Assembly (NCBI RefSeq): GCF_016802725.1
Contig: NC_052670.1
Span: forward strand, 15,901,641 to 15,965,640
Direction: 5' to 3'
From: Solenopsis invicta
Lineage: Eukaryota > Arthropoda > Insecta > Hymenoptera > Formicidae
DNA: 64,000 bases
Positions 9,085-21,000 of the stretch are shown here, piece after piece. The notes beneath the pieces were generated by a model. That model saw only the letters and a list, made by a program, of their open reading frames with translations. It searched no databases and was not told the origin of the DNA. Every line of letters starts with the position of its first letter. The first letter of the stretch is position 1. The position numbers were made by a program, and so were the translations under genes.

Positions 9085-12000
9085 GTAAAGTACTTGATAC
9101 TTAAAATTTATTATTATTCTTTTTAATACTATATTATTCTTTTGTACAAGTGTCATTCGTATGTTTGTACACGGCTCAAAATAAAAATTGTTTTCGATAA
9201 ACTGTTATTTAATAACTTCTAGACTCAAAGTTATGAAATTTATTACTTAAGACCTAATTTATAAAAATGTAACAACATGGCATAATGAGTGAAAAACAGA
9301 ATAGATTGGTAATATGGCCATTCCAAAAATAAATTTAAAAAATAGTTTTGTTTAATGAACGCACAGTATTTTATTACAAAATTATATATTTTTAAATTTT
9401 TATTGTTTATAGAATTTCATTAATTTAGAATTTTTTGAGTTTAGAAACATTTGGTTTATTAGATATATCATTTTAATATGTATTTAATATAAACAATAAA
9501 AATAAAATATATTTAGTATTTTTGAACGTTACCTTATAGAATGATAATCGAAGAAATATTTTGATATGAAAATCTTGCTTAAACCAATATTTTAATAAAA
9601 TATTATTAAATAATTTTTCATAACTTGAAATGTATATAGTCTATTAATAAGTTAGATAACAAAAAAAAAAGCAATTGTGTATACATACATGTATAATAAC
9701 GTAATGCAGAAGTATATGTAATTAAATGTTAAAAAAGTTAACAAAACAAAATGCTAAACAGTAGAAATATTGGGTTACTAAACATATAATTCCATATGCA
9801 ATCGTTAAAATTTGTCAACTAATAACGAAGATAATAGGGACAGCTGTAACGCTTATATCCGATGAGAACAGGTACGTGGATTCCACGTTCTATCCACGTG
9901 TATTATGTAAAATTCATGGATATAACTTCATCGAATTGATATCCACATGTATTCCACGTGAACACTTCCACATAGATTTTAATACATTTCATCCACATAA
10001 AATTATTAATGAAATTTAACGGAGATTAAAATAGGTGACAGCAATGTGGATTTCATGAGAATAAATTCACATCGACTTATCCTGTATAATTCACGTAGAA
10101 TTATTAGTTCAATTTAAAGGAGATAAAAATAAGAGATATGAACATAGAATTCACGTGAGTAATTTCTTAATTTTGGTTTTGAAGTTCAAGATTTCTTTCT
10201 TGAACACAGTACTGTTGAGAAACATAAATATTATTGATAGACAAAATAAATCTATGAATGAAAAAACCTCGATCTACATTTCAATGAGCAGACAATACTT
10301 TTTTAAAAATTTTTTAACCGTTTTTTAATAAAAATTTTTTTATATTAAATTTAATTATTGTATTATATTAACATATATTTTCTGGTTGCATTCTTATTTA
10401 AACAAATAACAAAAAAGTTATTCCAGATATTATTTTGCATTTGTGAAAATCGGTAAAAAAACTATAATTTTATATATATTTATATAAATAATATGGTTTA
10501 ATTGTACATGGTTCATCTTTTTATTAAAATATATTTACTTAATCTATCAGTTATGTATACATATCATCATAAAATGTTCACTAGTCATCATGAGGGATCC
10601 AGTTTGCAGCGATCTTGGAAGTCAAGCAGCGTTGAGCGCGGTCACAACTTGGAGGGGTGACCGCTTGGGAATTTCCGCCAGAGAATTCCCAATTTTTTTT
10701 GTGAAAAATATTTTTGTAAATGTTACAAAAATATTATTTTGTTTATAGGAATTATGTGGTGTCTTAATATAATATTTACACGGATATTTCAAAAAAATTT
10801 ATAGAAGAATTCAAAACATCGATTAGAGTTCAACGTGGATTCTAGTACTGTTTTTGAGTGGACCATCCACTCGATTGGTTATGTAGATTCCACTTGGATG
10901 ATCCACGTGAAAAGATCGTGGATTCCACGTACCAGTTCTCATCGGGTAGTAGCCATAATACTACTTTTTTCTCTAATTAAAATAATATAAAAATTAATAT
11001 ATTTAATTTCTAGAAATGACGAAAATTTTGATGAAACAGTTTGAAGAAGCCAAACACCAAGGAATATATAAGCATTGGCTAATTGGCCAAGCTTATATAA
11101 ATATTTTTCATCCAGAATATGTGAAGGTAAATATTAAAATCCATTCATTATAACACTGATAGAAATCTGGGCATCGATTGTCTAACTTTGGTGAGATGGT
11201 TCACTTCTCACATTTTCATCTCACGTGAAAATATTCACCCGATTGTGTAACTATGAAGTGAAAATACGACATCACTAGTTTACTAATATGGGGAATATAA
11301 TTTTGTCCGAGACTGTACTATTTTTTCACGTGGTACTGTAACTCAGTGAGTTAGAAATAATAAAATTAGTACTCAGGCTTGAACAGAAATCCATTCTCTA
11401 GATTATCTGCAATTTATTCATTTTTTAACGGGGTACAGTTATGACATAACCTTTTCCATTAATATTGTAAGAAAGTAGCTAGCACGTACCGACCGAGCGT
11501 ATTTCCCGCCATCCCGCTAATGGCGCTGCGTAACCACGTAACGCGTACCAGCGACTACCGAACCGCCCGATTGGTCGCTTGAGTTAAAGTCACTAGATTT
11601 ATAAAGTACCGCAATCATTCCGCCATTTTGGCTCCAACATGCGGCACGTTTAAAACGTGCATATGTGTATAAATGTATTTAAATAAGAAAGAAAATCATA
11701 AACTATATAAATTAATTTTGTTTACAATGGTTCTTATTCACATATGACTTTATTGCAAATCTTTTACTACTATATGTGTTCAATATGCGTTAATATTATA
11801 TATGCGTATTCTATATGTTAATATTAATATATTTTTTTGAAGGTAAAATGGATGCGTCCTATAATAAATGTTTTGATAAGTTTAACAACAATATTGTGGC
11901 ATGATGGCACAAAGTCTGTACGACAATTATTTAAAAACACTTTAATAGAGGGTTTTAATTTATTCGAAATTAGGCATGTTTTTAAACGGTTGATTTCTCA

Positions 12001-15000
12001 GAGTACAACAATAACACAACAGATCTAACGCATCTCACGGTGTCTCACGGTAAATAATTGCACTTAATGTGTAGATACATACATTATGAAAGTGTGCACT
12101 CTTTACACTTTCCGACGCCATTTTGGCTCTAAATCCTTATACATTAGGCTTGTTTTCTATTCCTGCACTAGACTGCACTGGAACGTTCCTTCTTGTTTTC
12201 ACTAACTTTCAAATATATATCTATTTCACTTTAAGTGCACACTAATTCAGGGAGTTCAGGAACAGAAAACAAACAGATTGAGTCTTATGAATTGCGGTAC
12301 TTTATTAATCTAGTGACTTTAGCTAGAGTTAGACAAATGCGCGCTCTGGCGGAAGAGCACAGTTAATTCGCTCGCGCTTAAGGAGAACACAAGAAGCTGA
12401 ACATCCTGCGAATTGTACAATACGTGCGCTCAACAATAAAACAGTTATACAATTACCAAAAAAGGCTTTACAATATTATATAACTTCACCTATATAACAA
12501 ACGAAATTAAGTTCCTAGTAATGCAAACGGATTAGATTGATCCCTCAACCTTCTTCTTGTAACTCTTATGCCCGTTTCCTCCAACGTGGTTTTGAACCCA
12601 GCTTAAACTCCGATCAACGACATTTTGCGTTCCACTAAGTTTTTACTGAAGATTCAAATGAGTTAAACGGCGTTCACTTTGAACGCCTATTTTTGGCCGG
12701 TTAATTGGTTTGATCGGCGTTTAAGCAGAAGACAACGCAAAACGCCAACATTTGAGATTGTTTGAAGTTATGCATATTGTCATCTATATTTATTCTTAGT
12801 TTTGAAGTCATTATGACATATAATATTTGTTAGAATTACAAAGAATAAACCGTCTATCCTTTAATATCTCGTTTATTTATTAACAACGATGGAAAATAGA
12901 TCTGACATGCAGGACAACTTTTTTATATCTAAGAAGAACAAAAGAACTAAAATAAATGCTTCACGCGATATCTCGATATTAGATATTACATTTAATAAAT
13001 CGCTTTGTAACATATAACATGTACTCTTACATTCTCCCCCTACAAATCGATTGCACTTATAAATAATATTTTAAATTAAATGCATTTCGTTACAACACCA
13101 TTCGAGTTTATCTTTTGTTACACTTTTAGTGAAGCAATCAGCAATCATGTCATTTGTGTTAACATATAGAACATTCACAATATTATTTTCAACTTCGTCT
13201 CGTACAAAATAAAATTTCAAATTTACATGACGCGTTTTAGTAGATGATTTTGCATTCTTTAACCATTGAATTGTAGCTTGATTATCACAAAATATATTAG
13301 TTGGTTTACTAATATATTCAGAGCACTTTAATTCATTGAGCACATTCTGTAGCCACATAACATCTTTGACTATTTCTGAAACCGCAAATAATTCAACTTC
13401 ACAAGTAGAATTTCCTACTGTTCTCTGTTTTCTACATTTCCAAGAAATGAGAGAATTACCAATAAATATGACTCCCCCTGAAAAAGATTTCCCATTTTCT
13501 GCATTTCCCCAGCTGGCGTCAGAATATGCTCTTAACATTCCATCCTTACGATCATAATGAAGTCGCTTATATTTAGTACCGCTTAAATATCGTAACACTC
13601 TTTTGCCTAATATATAATGACTCTTTTGTGGACAATGATTATACTGAGAAAGATAAGATGTTACAAATGCGATATCAGGCCTTGTTCTATTCGCCAAGTA
13701 TAAAAGTTCTCCAATCAATTCTTGATATTTACTAATGTCATATTTTTCACTCTCATCTACCTGTATCTTATCTCCGCCTGTTACAATTGGAGTATTAACT
13801 GGTTTACATTCAATCATTCCATATTTATTCAGAAGTTTTTCAATATACTCTGTTTGACTCAAATAAACACCTGTATTATCACATTCTATTTTCATTCCTA
13901 AAAATGTCTTCGATTGAGTAGTTTCAATAATCTCAAATTCTTTCCGCAATGAATTGAAAATTTTCTCACATATATGACTATCATCATCTATCGTAGTAAA
14001 ATCATCAACATACGAAGTGAATACAAAGAAGCATGTTTCATTATTATTTATAAAAATACAACTCTCTGACGCTAAAGGTTTAAGTCCATTTTTAAAAAGT
14101 TCTTCCTTTAATTTGTAATACCAATTCCTTCCAGATTGAGGTAAACCATATAAACTTCTTTTAAGTTTACATACTTTACCATCTTCAAATCTTTCTTCAA
14201 AACCTGGAGGAGGTTTTAAATAAACAGTTTCTTTTATTCTACCATGTAAATATGCAGTTTTAACATCAAAAAATCTTATATTTAAATTTTTCTTAACTGC
14301 TATTGCTATAATTGTTCTCCATGCTTCAATGCTTACAACTGGTGAATACGACTCATCATAATCCTGATTTTTTACTTGATTATATCCAGCTGCAACTAAT
14401 CTAGCCTTATATTTTACTTTATTAATTCCATCTCTTTTAATGGAAAATACCCATTTACTTTTTACAATTTTAACACCCTTTGGACATTTACAAGTCTCCC
14501 ATACATCATGTTTATTTAATGATGCTAACTCATTTTCCATTGCATCTTTCCAATTTTCCCAATTTTTGCTACTATGAGCTTCATTAAAATTACGCGGTAC
14601 AGGAATATTTTCCACTAACTGAGCATGATGAACATTTTTTAGCCTAGCGGAGCGTCTTACCCCTTCCTCTCTTAGACGAGTTTCTCTTTCTGCTAAATAT
14701 TCTTCTTTTCGTCTTAAGCTCTCTCCTGCCGTAAGACCTTTTGGTCTTCCTCTCCTAACTATTTCCCTATTCTGAACTCTATTTTCTTCTTCATTTTGAT
14801 CATCTATGCTTTCTACATTATCTTGAATATCGTTATCATCTGAATCATTTATCGACTCTATTTCACTATTTTCTCTTTGATTATCAAATTCTACCTCTCT
14901 ATCTGAATTATTATTATTGCTATTATCCGATTTATTATCGTCTAAAATATTAACAATATCTTCTATATTCCAATACTCATATTCTTTGTTTCTGTTAAAT

Positions 15001-18000
15001 TCTTTTAAATAATAACTTCCCTTTTGAATTTCATCAAAGTTAACATTGCGTTCCTCTATAATTATTTTACTCTCAATGTCAAATAAACGGTATCCTACGC
15101 GCTCTCGTGAATATCCTAGCATTATCGCTTTCTTTCCGCTTGGTTGTAATTTATTACGTAAGTTTTTAGGAACATGATAATACGCGATACAACCAAAAGT
15201 TCTTAAATAACTAATATTTGGTACTTTACCATTCCAAATTTCATATGGCGTTTTACTTTTATTCTTCCTCGGAGTTAAATTAACCGCATGAGTAACATAA
15301 GCAACAGCTTCCGCCCAAAATGACAATGGTAATCCGCTTTCATACAATAAAGTACGAGCTCGTTCTAAAATTACTCTGTTCCCTCTCTCTACTTTTCCGT
15401 TACTCTCCGGATTATAAGGAACAGTTTTTTGATGCTCAATACCCTTTTTGCCTGTAAACTCACGAAACTGATTATTACAAAATTCAGTACCATTGTCTGT
15501 ACGTATACATTTAATGTTTTTGTCTAATACATTCTTGCATTTTTTATAGAATATTTGGAATAAAGATAAAGTCTCAGTCTTATTTTTAAGAAAATAAGTA
15601 AAATACATATCGCTGTAATCATCTATTATAAGTAATATATAACGCGAACCTCCCACAGATTCAACAGGCATAGGACCACAAATATCTAAATGTAGCAAAT
15701 CTAATATTCTCTTACTTTGATCATGCATAACACTTTTATGTGTTTTTCTCGTTATTTTACATGTTTTACACGCTTTACAATTAGCATCCTTTATGTCATT
15801 ATTAATTCCATACGCAAGTTTCTCTCTCGTAAGTCTCTGTTTGTATTTATCATTTACATGACCTAGTCTACGATGCCATACATGTGTAAGATCTCTACTA
15901 AATTCATCATCTGTATCCCCAACTTCATTATTATATACATTATTACAATTGTTTTCTATTATAGGAATCATATGCGTCACAAAATGATTATCAATCCTTT
16001 CCCCAGTCGCAATTATTTGACCGTTTTCTTTGCATATTTTTACCTCATATTCAGCAAAATTTACTTTAAGACCACGTTCCATTAATTTCATAACTGATAG
16101 TAAATTTGAACGTAATTTAGGAACATATATGACATCATAAACCGTAACATAAATAATTTTACCCTTTTCATTTTGTATTTTAACTCGAAGTGATCCAATC
16201 CCACTAGATTCTAATACGTTATCTTTACCAGCTAAATAAACTTTACCTTTAATAGATTTAAAATCTAAAAAATATTTTCTTTCAAAAGTCATATGTGATG
16301 TGCATCCGCTATCAATTATCCATTTATTCTGATTTCTTAAACAATTACCACTATCAAAAACTTGAAAAGTAGCATAATCTAACCTGTCTTCAGATGCAAG
16401 GTTTACATTTCTCCTTTGGTTACCCTTGCCACTGTCTTTTTTATCCTTAAAATATCGTTCAGATGTCTCCTTCTCCGTTCGGTTCTTGCGATGATAACAG
16501 TCTTTTGCCAGATGATTCGTCTTCCCGCATATGAAGCACTTCCTCTTGTAATTCTTCTTGAATGGATTCTTGGTTGCGTACGCCGTCTCCAGACCACTGT
16601 TGTTACCTTTCTTCAGCGTTTCTCTCTCCTTTTCTCTAAGAATCTCAAGGATTTCATCCAGCTTCTTGTCACGCTGTGTTTTTAATATCTCACGGATTTG
16701 ATCGTATTTTTTATGAAGTCCTCTAACGACGTTGTACACCAGTTGTCTTTCTGATACATTTAATCCTGCGGATACACATTTTACACCCAGACCCCGAGCA
16801 CGGCTGATGTATTCGTTAACCGTTTCATTGTCGAGCATCTTGATGTTCTTTAACTCCTCTCCTGCGTCGATTGCTCTATCCTCTGCAGGCCCCGCATATG
16901 TACGAGGTGTGTTCAAAAAGTATCGCGAATTTTGTGTTTTTTCAAAAATTATTTATTTATTCATGAATATCTATTTTGTCCCCTTCAAAGTAATCCCCAT
17001 GAGATATTATACACTTGTGCCAACGGTTTTTCCAATCTTCGAAGCACTTCAAAAAATCATTTTTTTTTTATCTTGTTCAGCTTCTCCTTCGATGCCGTCT
17101 TTATCTCGTCAAGCGTAGCGTAACGTCGTCCTTTCATGGGCCTCTTCAGTTTAGGGAACAAGAAAAAGTCACAGGGGGCCAGATCTGGGGAATACGGTGG
17201 CTGCGGCATCATTAGTGTGTTGTTTTTGGCCAAAAAGTCGCGCACAAGCAACGATGTGTGAGCAGGGGCGTTATCGTGGTGCAAAAGCCAATTTTTGTTC
17301 TTCCACAAATCCGGGCGTTTCTGGCGGATTGCTTCGCGCAAATTGCGCATAACTTGCAGGTAATATTCTTTATTGACCGTTCTACCCTGTGGCAAGAACT
17401 CATGATGCACCACGCCCCTGCAATCGAAGAAAACTGTCAGCAAAACTTTCACATTCGACCGAACTTGGCGCGCTTTTTTCGGTCTTGGTTCGTGCGGCAG
17501 CTTCCATTGAGATGATTGAGCTTTGGTTTCCACGTCATAACCATAAACCCACGATTCGTCACCAGTTATGACCCTCTGGAGCAAATTTGGGTCGTCGCGG
17601 ACAGAGTCCAACATCTCATTAGCAATGTTCATGCGATGCTGTTTTTGGTCGCAATTGAGCAATTTTGGTACGAATTTCGCGGCGACCCGTCTCATGCCCA
17701 AATCATTGATAAAAATCGAATGGCACGAGCCAATCGATATGTTTAGGTCCTCAGCAACTTCTCTAACGGTGATTCGACGATTGGCCAATACCATTTTCTC
17801 CACTTCATTAATTTTTTCGTCTGTTGTTGAAGTGCTCGGGCGTCCGGCACGCTCTTCGTCGTTCACATCTTCTCGGCCTTCTGAGAACATTTTGTACCAC
17901 CGATAAACGTTGCTTCGGTCCAAGGTAGCTTCTCCGTATGCCACAGTCAAAGAAATTCGAATATACGTAACCCGCGAAAATTCAAAATTCGCGATACTTT

Positions 18001-21000
18001 TTGAACACACCTCGTATCATGGATTGCTTTCCATAATCTCTTCGCATTCTTCTCACTCGCAAATTGTAAAATTTGGCTATCACTTAGCGACAATCTGATG
18101 CAAGCTATGACGTCCGCATTCTTCTCGTCCCATTCTTCTTTTTCTTTTTTCTTATCATCTCCCGTAGGCCGGTCTAACGTGAGTACATTCACCAATCGCT
18201 TTAATTGTAATACTGATTCCATTTTTACGCGCCAATTAAAATAATTATCTCCAGTCAGCAACGGAATGGTGGGCATTGCTGTTTTCTCTGCCATTTTTGT
18301 ATTACGTCTAATACGTTTTTTAATCCTGCTTTTTCCTCCGGATGTCGGTTTCACTTTATTATTTTTCTTCGTAAACCACGCTCTGCTACCAAGATGTTAG
18401 AATTACAAAGAATAAACCGTCTATCCTTTAATATCTCGTTTATTTATTAACAACGATGGAAAATAGATCTGACATGCAGGACAACTTTTTTATATCTAAG
18501 AAGAACAAAAGAACTAAAATAAATGCTTCACGCGATATCTCGATATTAGATATTACATTTAATAAATCGCTTTGTAACATATAACATGTACTCTTACAAT
18601 ATTTTATCATCATTTGATGATGAAAATATAATAAGATATGTAAATAGGAGACCCAAAAGATTTAAATTACGTATGAATTATTTCGAGGATTTAGACGAAA
18701 TAAAATTTAAAATATCTTTAATATTTATTTTTAATATCTTTAATTTTTATCTTTAATATTTCACAATATTAAAGATTATTTAAATATTTTTCAACTTTTT
18801 TACTTAATTACCTCAAAACTTATTGCTGTCCAGATTTTTTCCGGAGTTTGTTACCTATGCCGCCGCGGTTTCAATGCCAGTTACCCAACCTTGCCCAACC
18901 TTTCTCTCTTTCCGTCACAATCATTAGCTGTGCACCAATCACATTACTTGACACAAATTTAATTTGAGTTAACACGCACGAAGTGTACGTTCAGTTGATC
19001 GGAACGAAGGTAAAATTGAAGGAAAGCAAAACGAGTTGACCAAAGATTAAACTGCGTTCAAAATTGAACGAAGTTCACATGAACTCTGAGTTGAACCACA
19101 TTGGAGAAAACGGGCATTAATATCTGTTCTTCCTCTTCATTTTTTTCGTCAAATAACACAGCGATTACGATTTCTACCATTATTTTCAATCGATGCGTAT
19201 AATATTTTATGTAGCGAGTTTGGCATATTTGTCTCTCTCATGTGCATATAGCAGCTACCTTTCTCTTTTCTATCTCACATATCGGCAAGACATTTCTTGT
19301 CGAATAAACTCACGTGAGATGGCTCACATTTTCACATGGTGAAAAGTACAAAATCACGTAAACTGTTCACTTTTCACATTTTCACCATATTTTAGTTAGA
19401 CAATCGATACCCTGATCTACTTAAATAATTAAAGAGTTAAAAACCTATAATTCATGTAACCGCGGCTTGTTAAATGAAAGCAGTTACAAAACAGATTCTT
19501 CATGTAGTACTTTTATAATTAATTAGTTTTTACAAGTTGCTTATATATGCATATTTAAACAAAAATAAATATATTATTTAATATTTTCTCTTAAACTTTT
19601 ACCAGGTTATTCTTGACAGCAAGAATATTACAAAAGGTTTCCATTATAAATTATTGGAAGCCTGGCTAGGAAAAGGCCTTATCATATCCACAGGTAAATA
19701 TATAATAAAATCATGGCAAGTAAGACAGCCATTGCTGCTTCTCCTTTCTCACCACGCCAGCTGCCACGGCTTGGCGACCGACAGGTGATCCCTGCGTGCG
19801 GTGGGTAGGGAAAGTTCGTGCTCATTTGCCGATTTTCACTTTACTAATTTTTATCTCACAAGGAGAGTTCTCGAGATGTATATCACCGATTTTAATAAAA
19901 TTTTATGTGTGTAGTATTTACTCACACCTTTACAGTACTAAAGCCGTTTTTGCGAAACTTAGGCATTCTCGAAAAAATGACGATTAAATGTTTCCAGTAT
20001 CTATTAGTACCGTTAGAGAAAAACGATTGTCGATCAAGCGACGTAGAATAGAGCGCTAGGACAACAACTAGTACGCTCGGGGTCACAGGTTCGAACGGCT
20101 GACTGTTTTTTCTTAAATCTTATATTTTTTTGTTATATATAATTTTTAAACCCCTAATTATTTAATATAAAATGTTATTTAAAAAAATCAATGAATATAA
20201 AAGTGCTCTTTAGTATTAATTAAATTAAAATTTTTATGAACACAAAAAAGTATATTTGCAATAAAAATTTACAATAACTATTTTAAGAACGTCAAAATGA
20301 ATATTCAATAAATCATTATACCTATAACGGTCTCCAAGTAAAACGGTTTTGTTATTGTCTTTTTTTGGTCTAGACCTTATGACGCTCGTTTGTTTACAAA
20401 ACTTCTTGCTTAAAATTTAATACACTAGAATTAAAGATTTAAAAAATAAAAACAATAAATATATTTACAATAAAAATTTACAATAACTGTTTTACAATTA
20501 GTTTACAGCTTTTAGTGCAATATTTATTGGACAATACTAAAAACAATTAAAACACAATGGTTCATTGCACCATGCACATAAAATCATTGACATTTCATAT
20601 GCACAGTCCTTACATTTTATTTGATTAAGAGACTCTTAATCATTAAGAAAATTTGGAAAACAAACTTTGTTTATGTTTTCAAAAAGACTTCTTTCATTTG
20701 TTATTTGAGATGCAAACCATGCATATTTTAATATATCACAGAAGATTGGTGCGCTTAATTAATTGTGAACTAAAGAATGTATTTTAATAGCATCCTTACG
20801 ATTAGCTACTTAAAAAATATATTACAAATATAATTTTACATGAAAAATTTTAATTAAATTAATAATAAAGAACATGTTTGTATTCCTACTTTTAAATAAC
20901 ATTTTATATTAAATAATTGAAAAGAGTTTAAGAATTATATATAACAATTAAAAAAATATAAGATTAAGAAAAACGTCAGTCGCAGAGTTCAAACCTGGGA

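Larger units (their letters stand above)
9858..10946 (+). mobile_element. TIR element A with 5S-like core
   Basis: The TIRs are about 30 bp: left CCGATGAGAACAGGTACGTG at 9859, right its complement with few changes, ending at about 10945. Just inside both ends are clustered copies of a short palindrome of the form CCACGTGG or TCCACGTG. The interior shares about 600 bp with element B (33704-35604): the 3' end of a protein frame, a 5S-rRNA-like segment and a T-run. No full transposase remains. Confidence 0.8.
9190..10985 (+). mobile_element. R1 repeat copy split by a TIR element
   Basis: The two flanks, 9190-9857 and 10947-10985, resemble the R1 copy at 21180-22078 (tctagactcaaagt near the left, tagtagccataatac at the right). 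The copy is interrupted by the element at 9858-10946. Located in P450 intron 1. Confidence 0.6.
12828..18598 (-). mobile_element. Copia LTR retrotransposon 1, recent
   Basis: Two 204 bp LTRs (12828-13031 and 18395-18598) look identical base for base. They begin TGTTAGAATT and end CTCTTACA on the + strand and are flanked by a 5 bp target duplication, atatt (12823-12827 and 18599-18603). The polypurine tract lies at 13032-13043 and the primer site at 18380-18391. The only visible damage is a mariner insertion inside gag. The element is therefore very young. Confidence 0.97.
12570..19119. mobile_element. TIR element hosting the Copia insertion
   Basis: The left end ATGCCCGTTTCCTCCAACGT at 12569 is matched by an inverted end near 19100-19120 (ttggagaaaacgggcat). 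Subterminal copies of a gaacg motif lie in both arms. Without the 5.8 kb Copia insert it would be about 0.78 kb, with no coding frame. Confidence 0.75.
11168..19412. mobile_element. Outer TIR element in P450 intron 2
   Basis: The left end GGGCATCGATTGTCTAACTT at 11168 is matched by a reverse-complement end (agttagacaatcgataccc) at 19394-19412. The similarity continues inward through copies of the phrase tcacattttcac. All inner elements (11580-12345, 12570-19119, Copia, mariner) lie between these ends. The original element was small and apparently non-coding. A target duplication could not be fixed. Confidence 0.65.

Noticed and set aside
10600..10700. A true 5S rRNA gene
   Set aside because: The 5' third of 5S RNA is not recognisable and several stem positions are changed; it sits in a transposon.
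13071..16916. ATG at 16914-16916 as the true start of the Copia polyprotein
   Set aside because: The first residues MNTPRTY are encoded by the mariner end; the gag start is at 18294 on the other side of the mariner.
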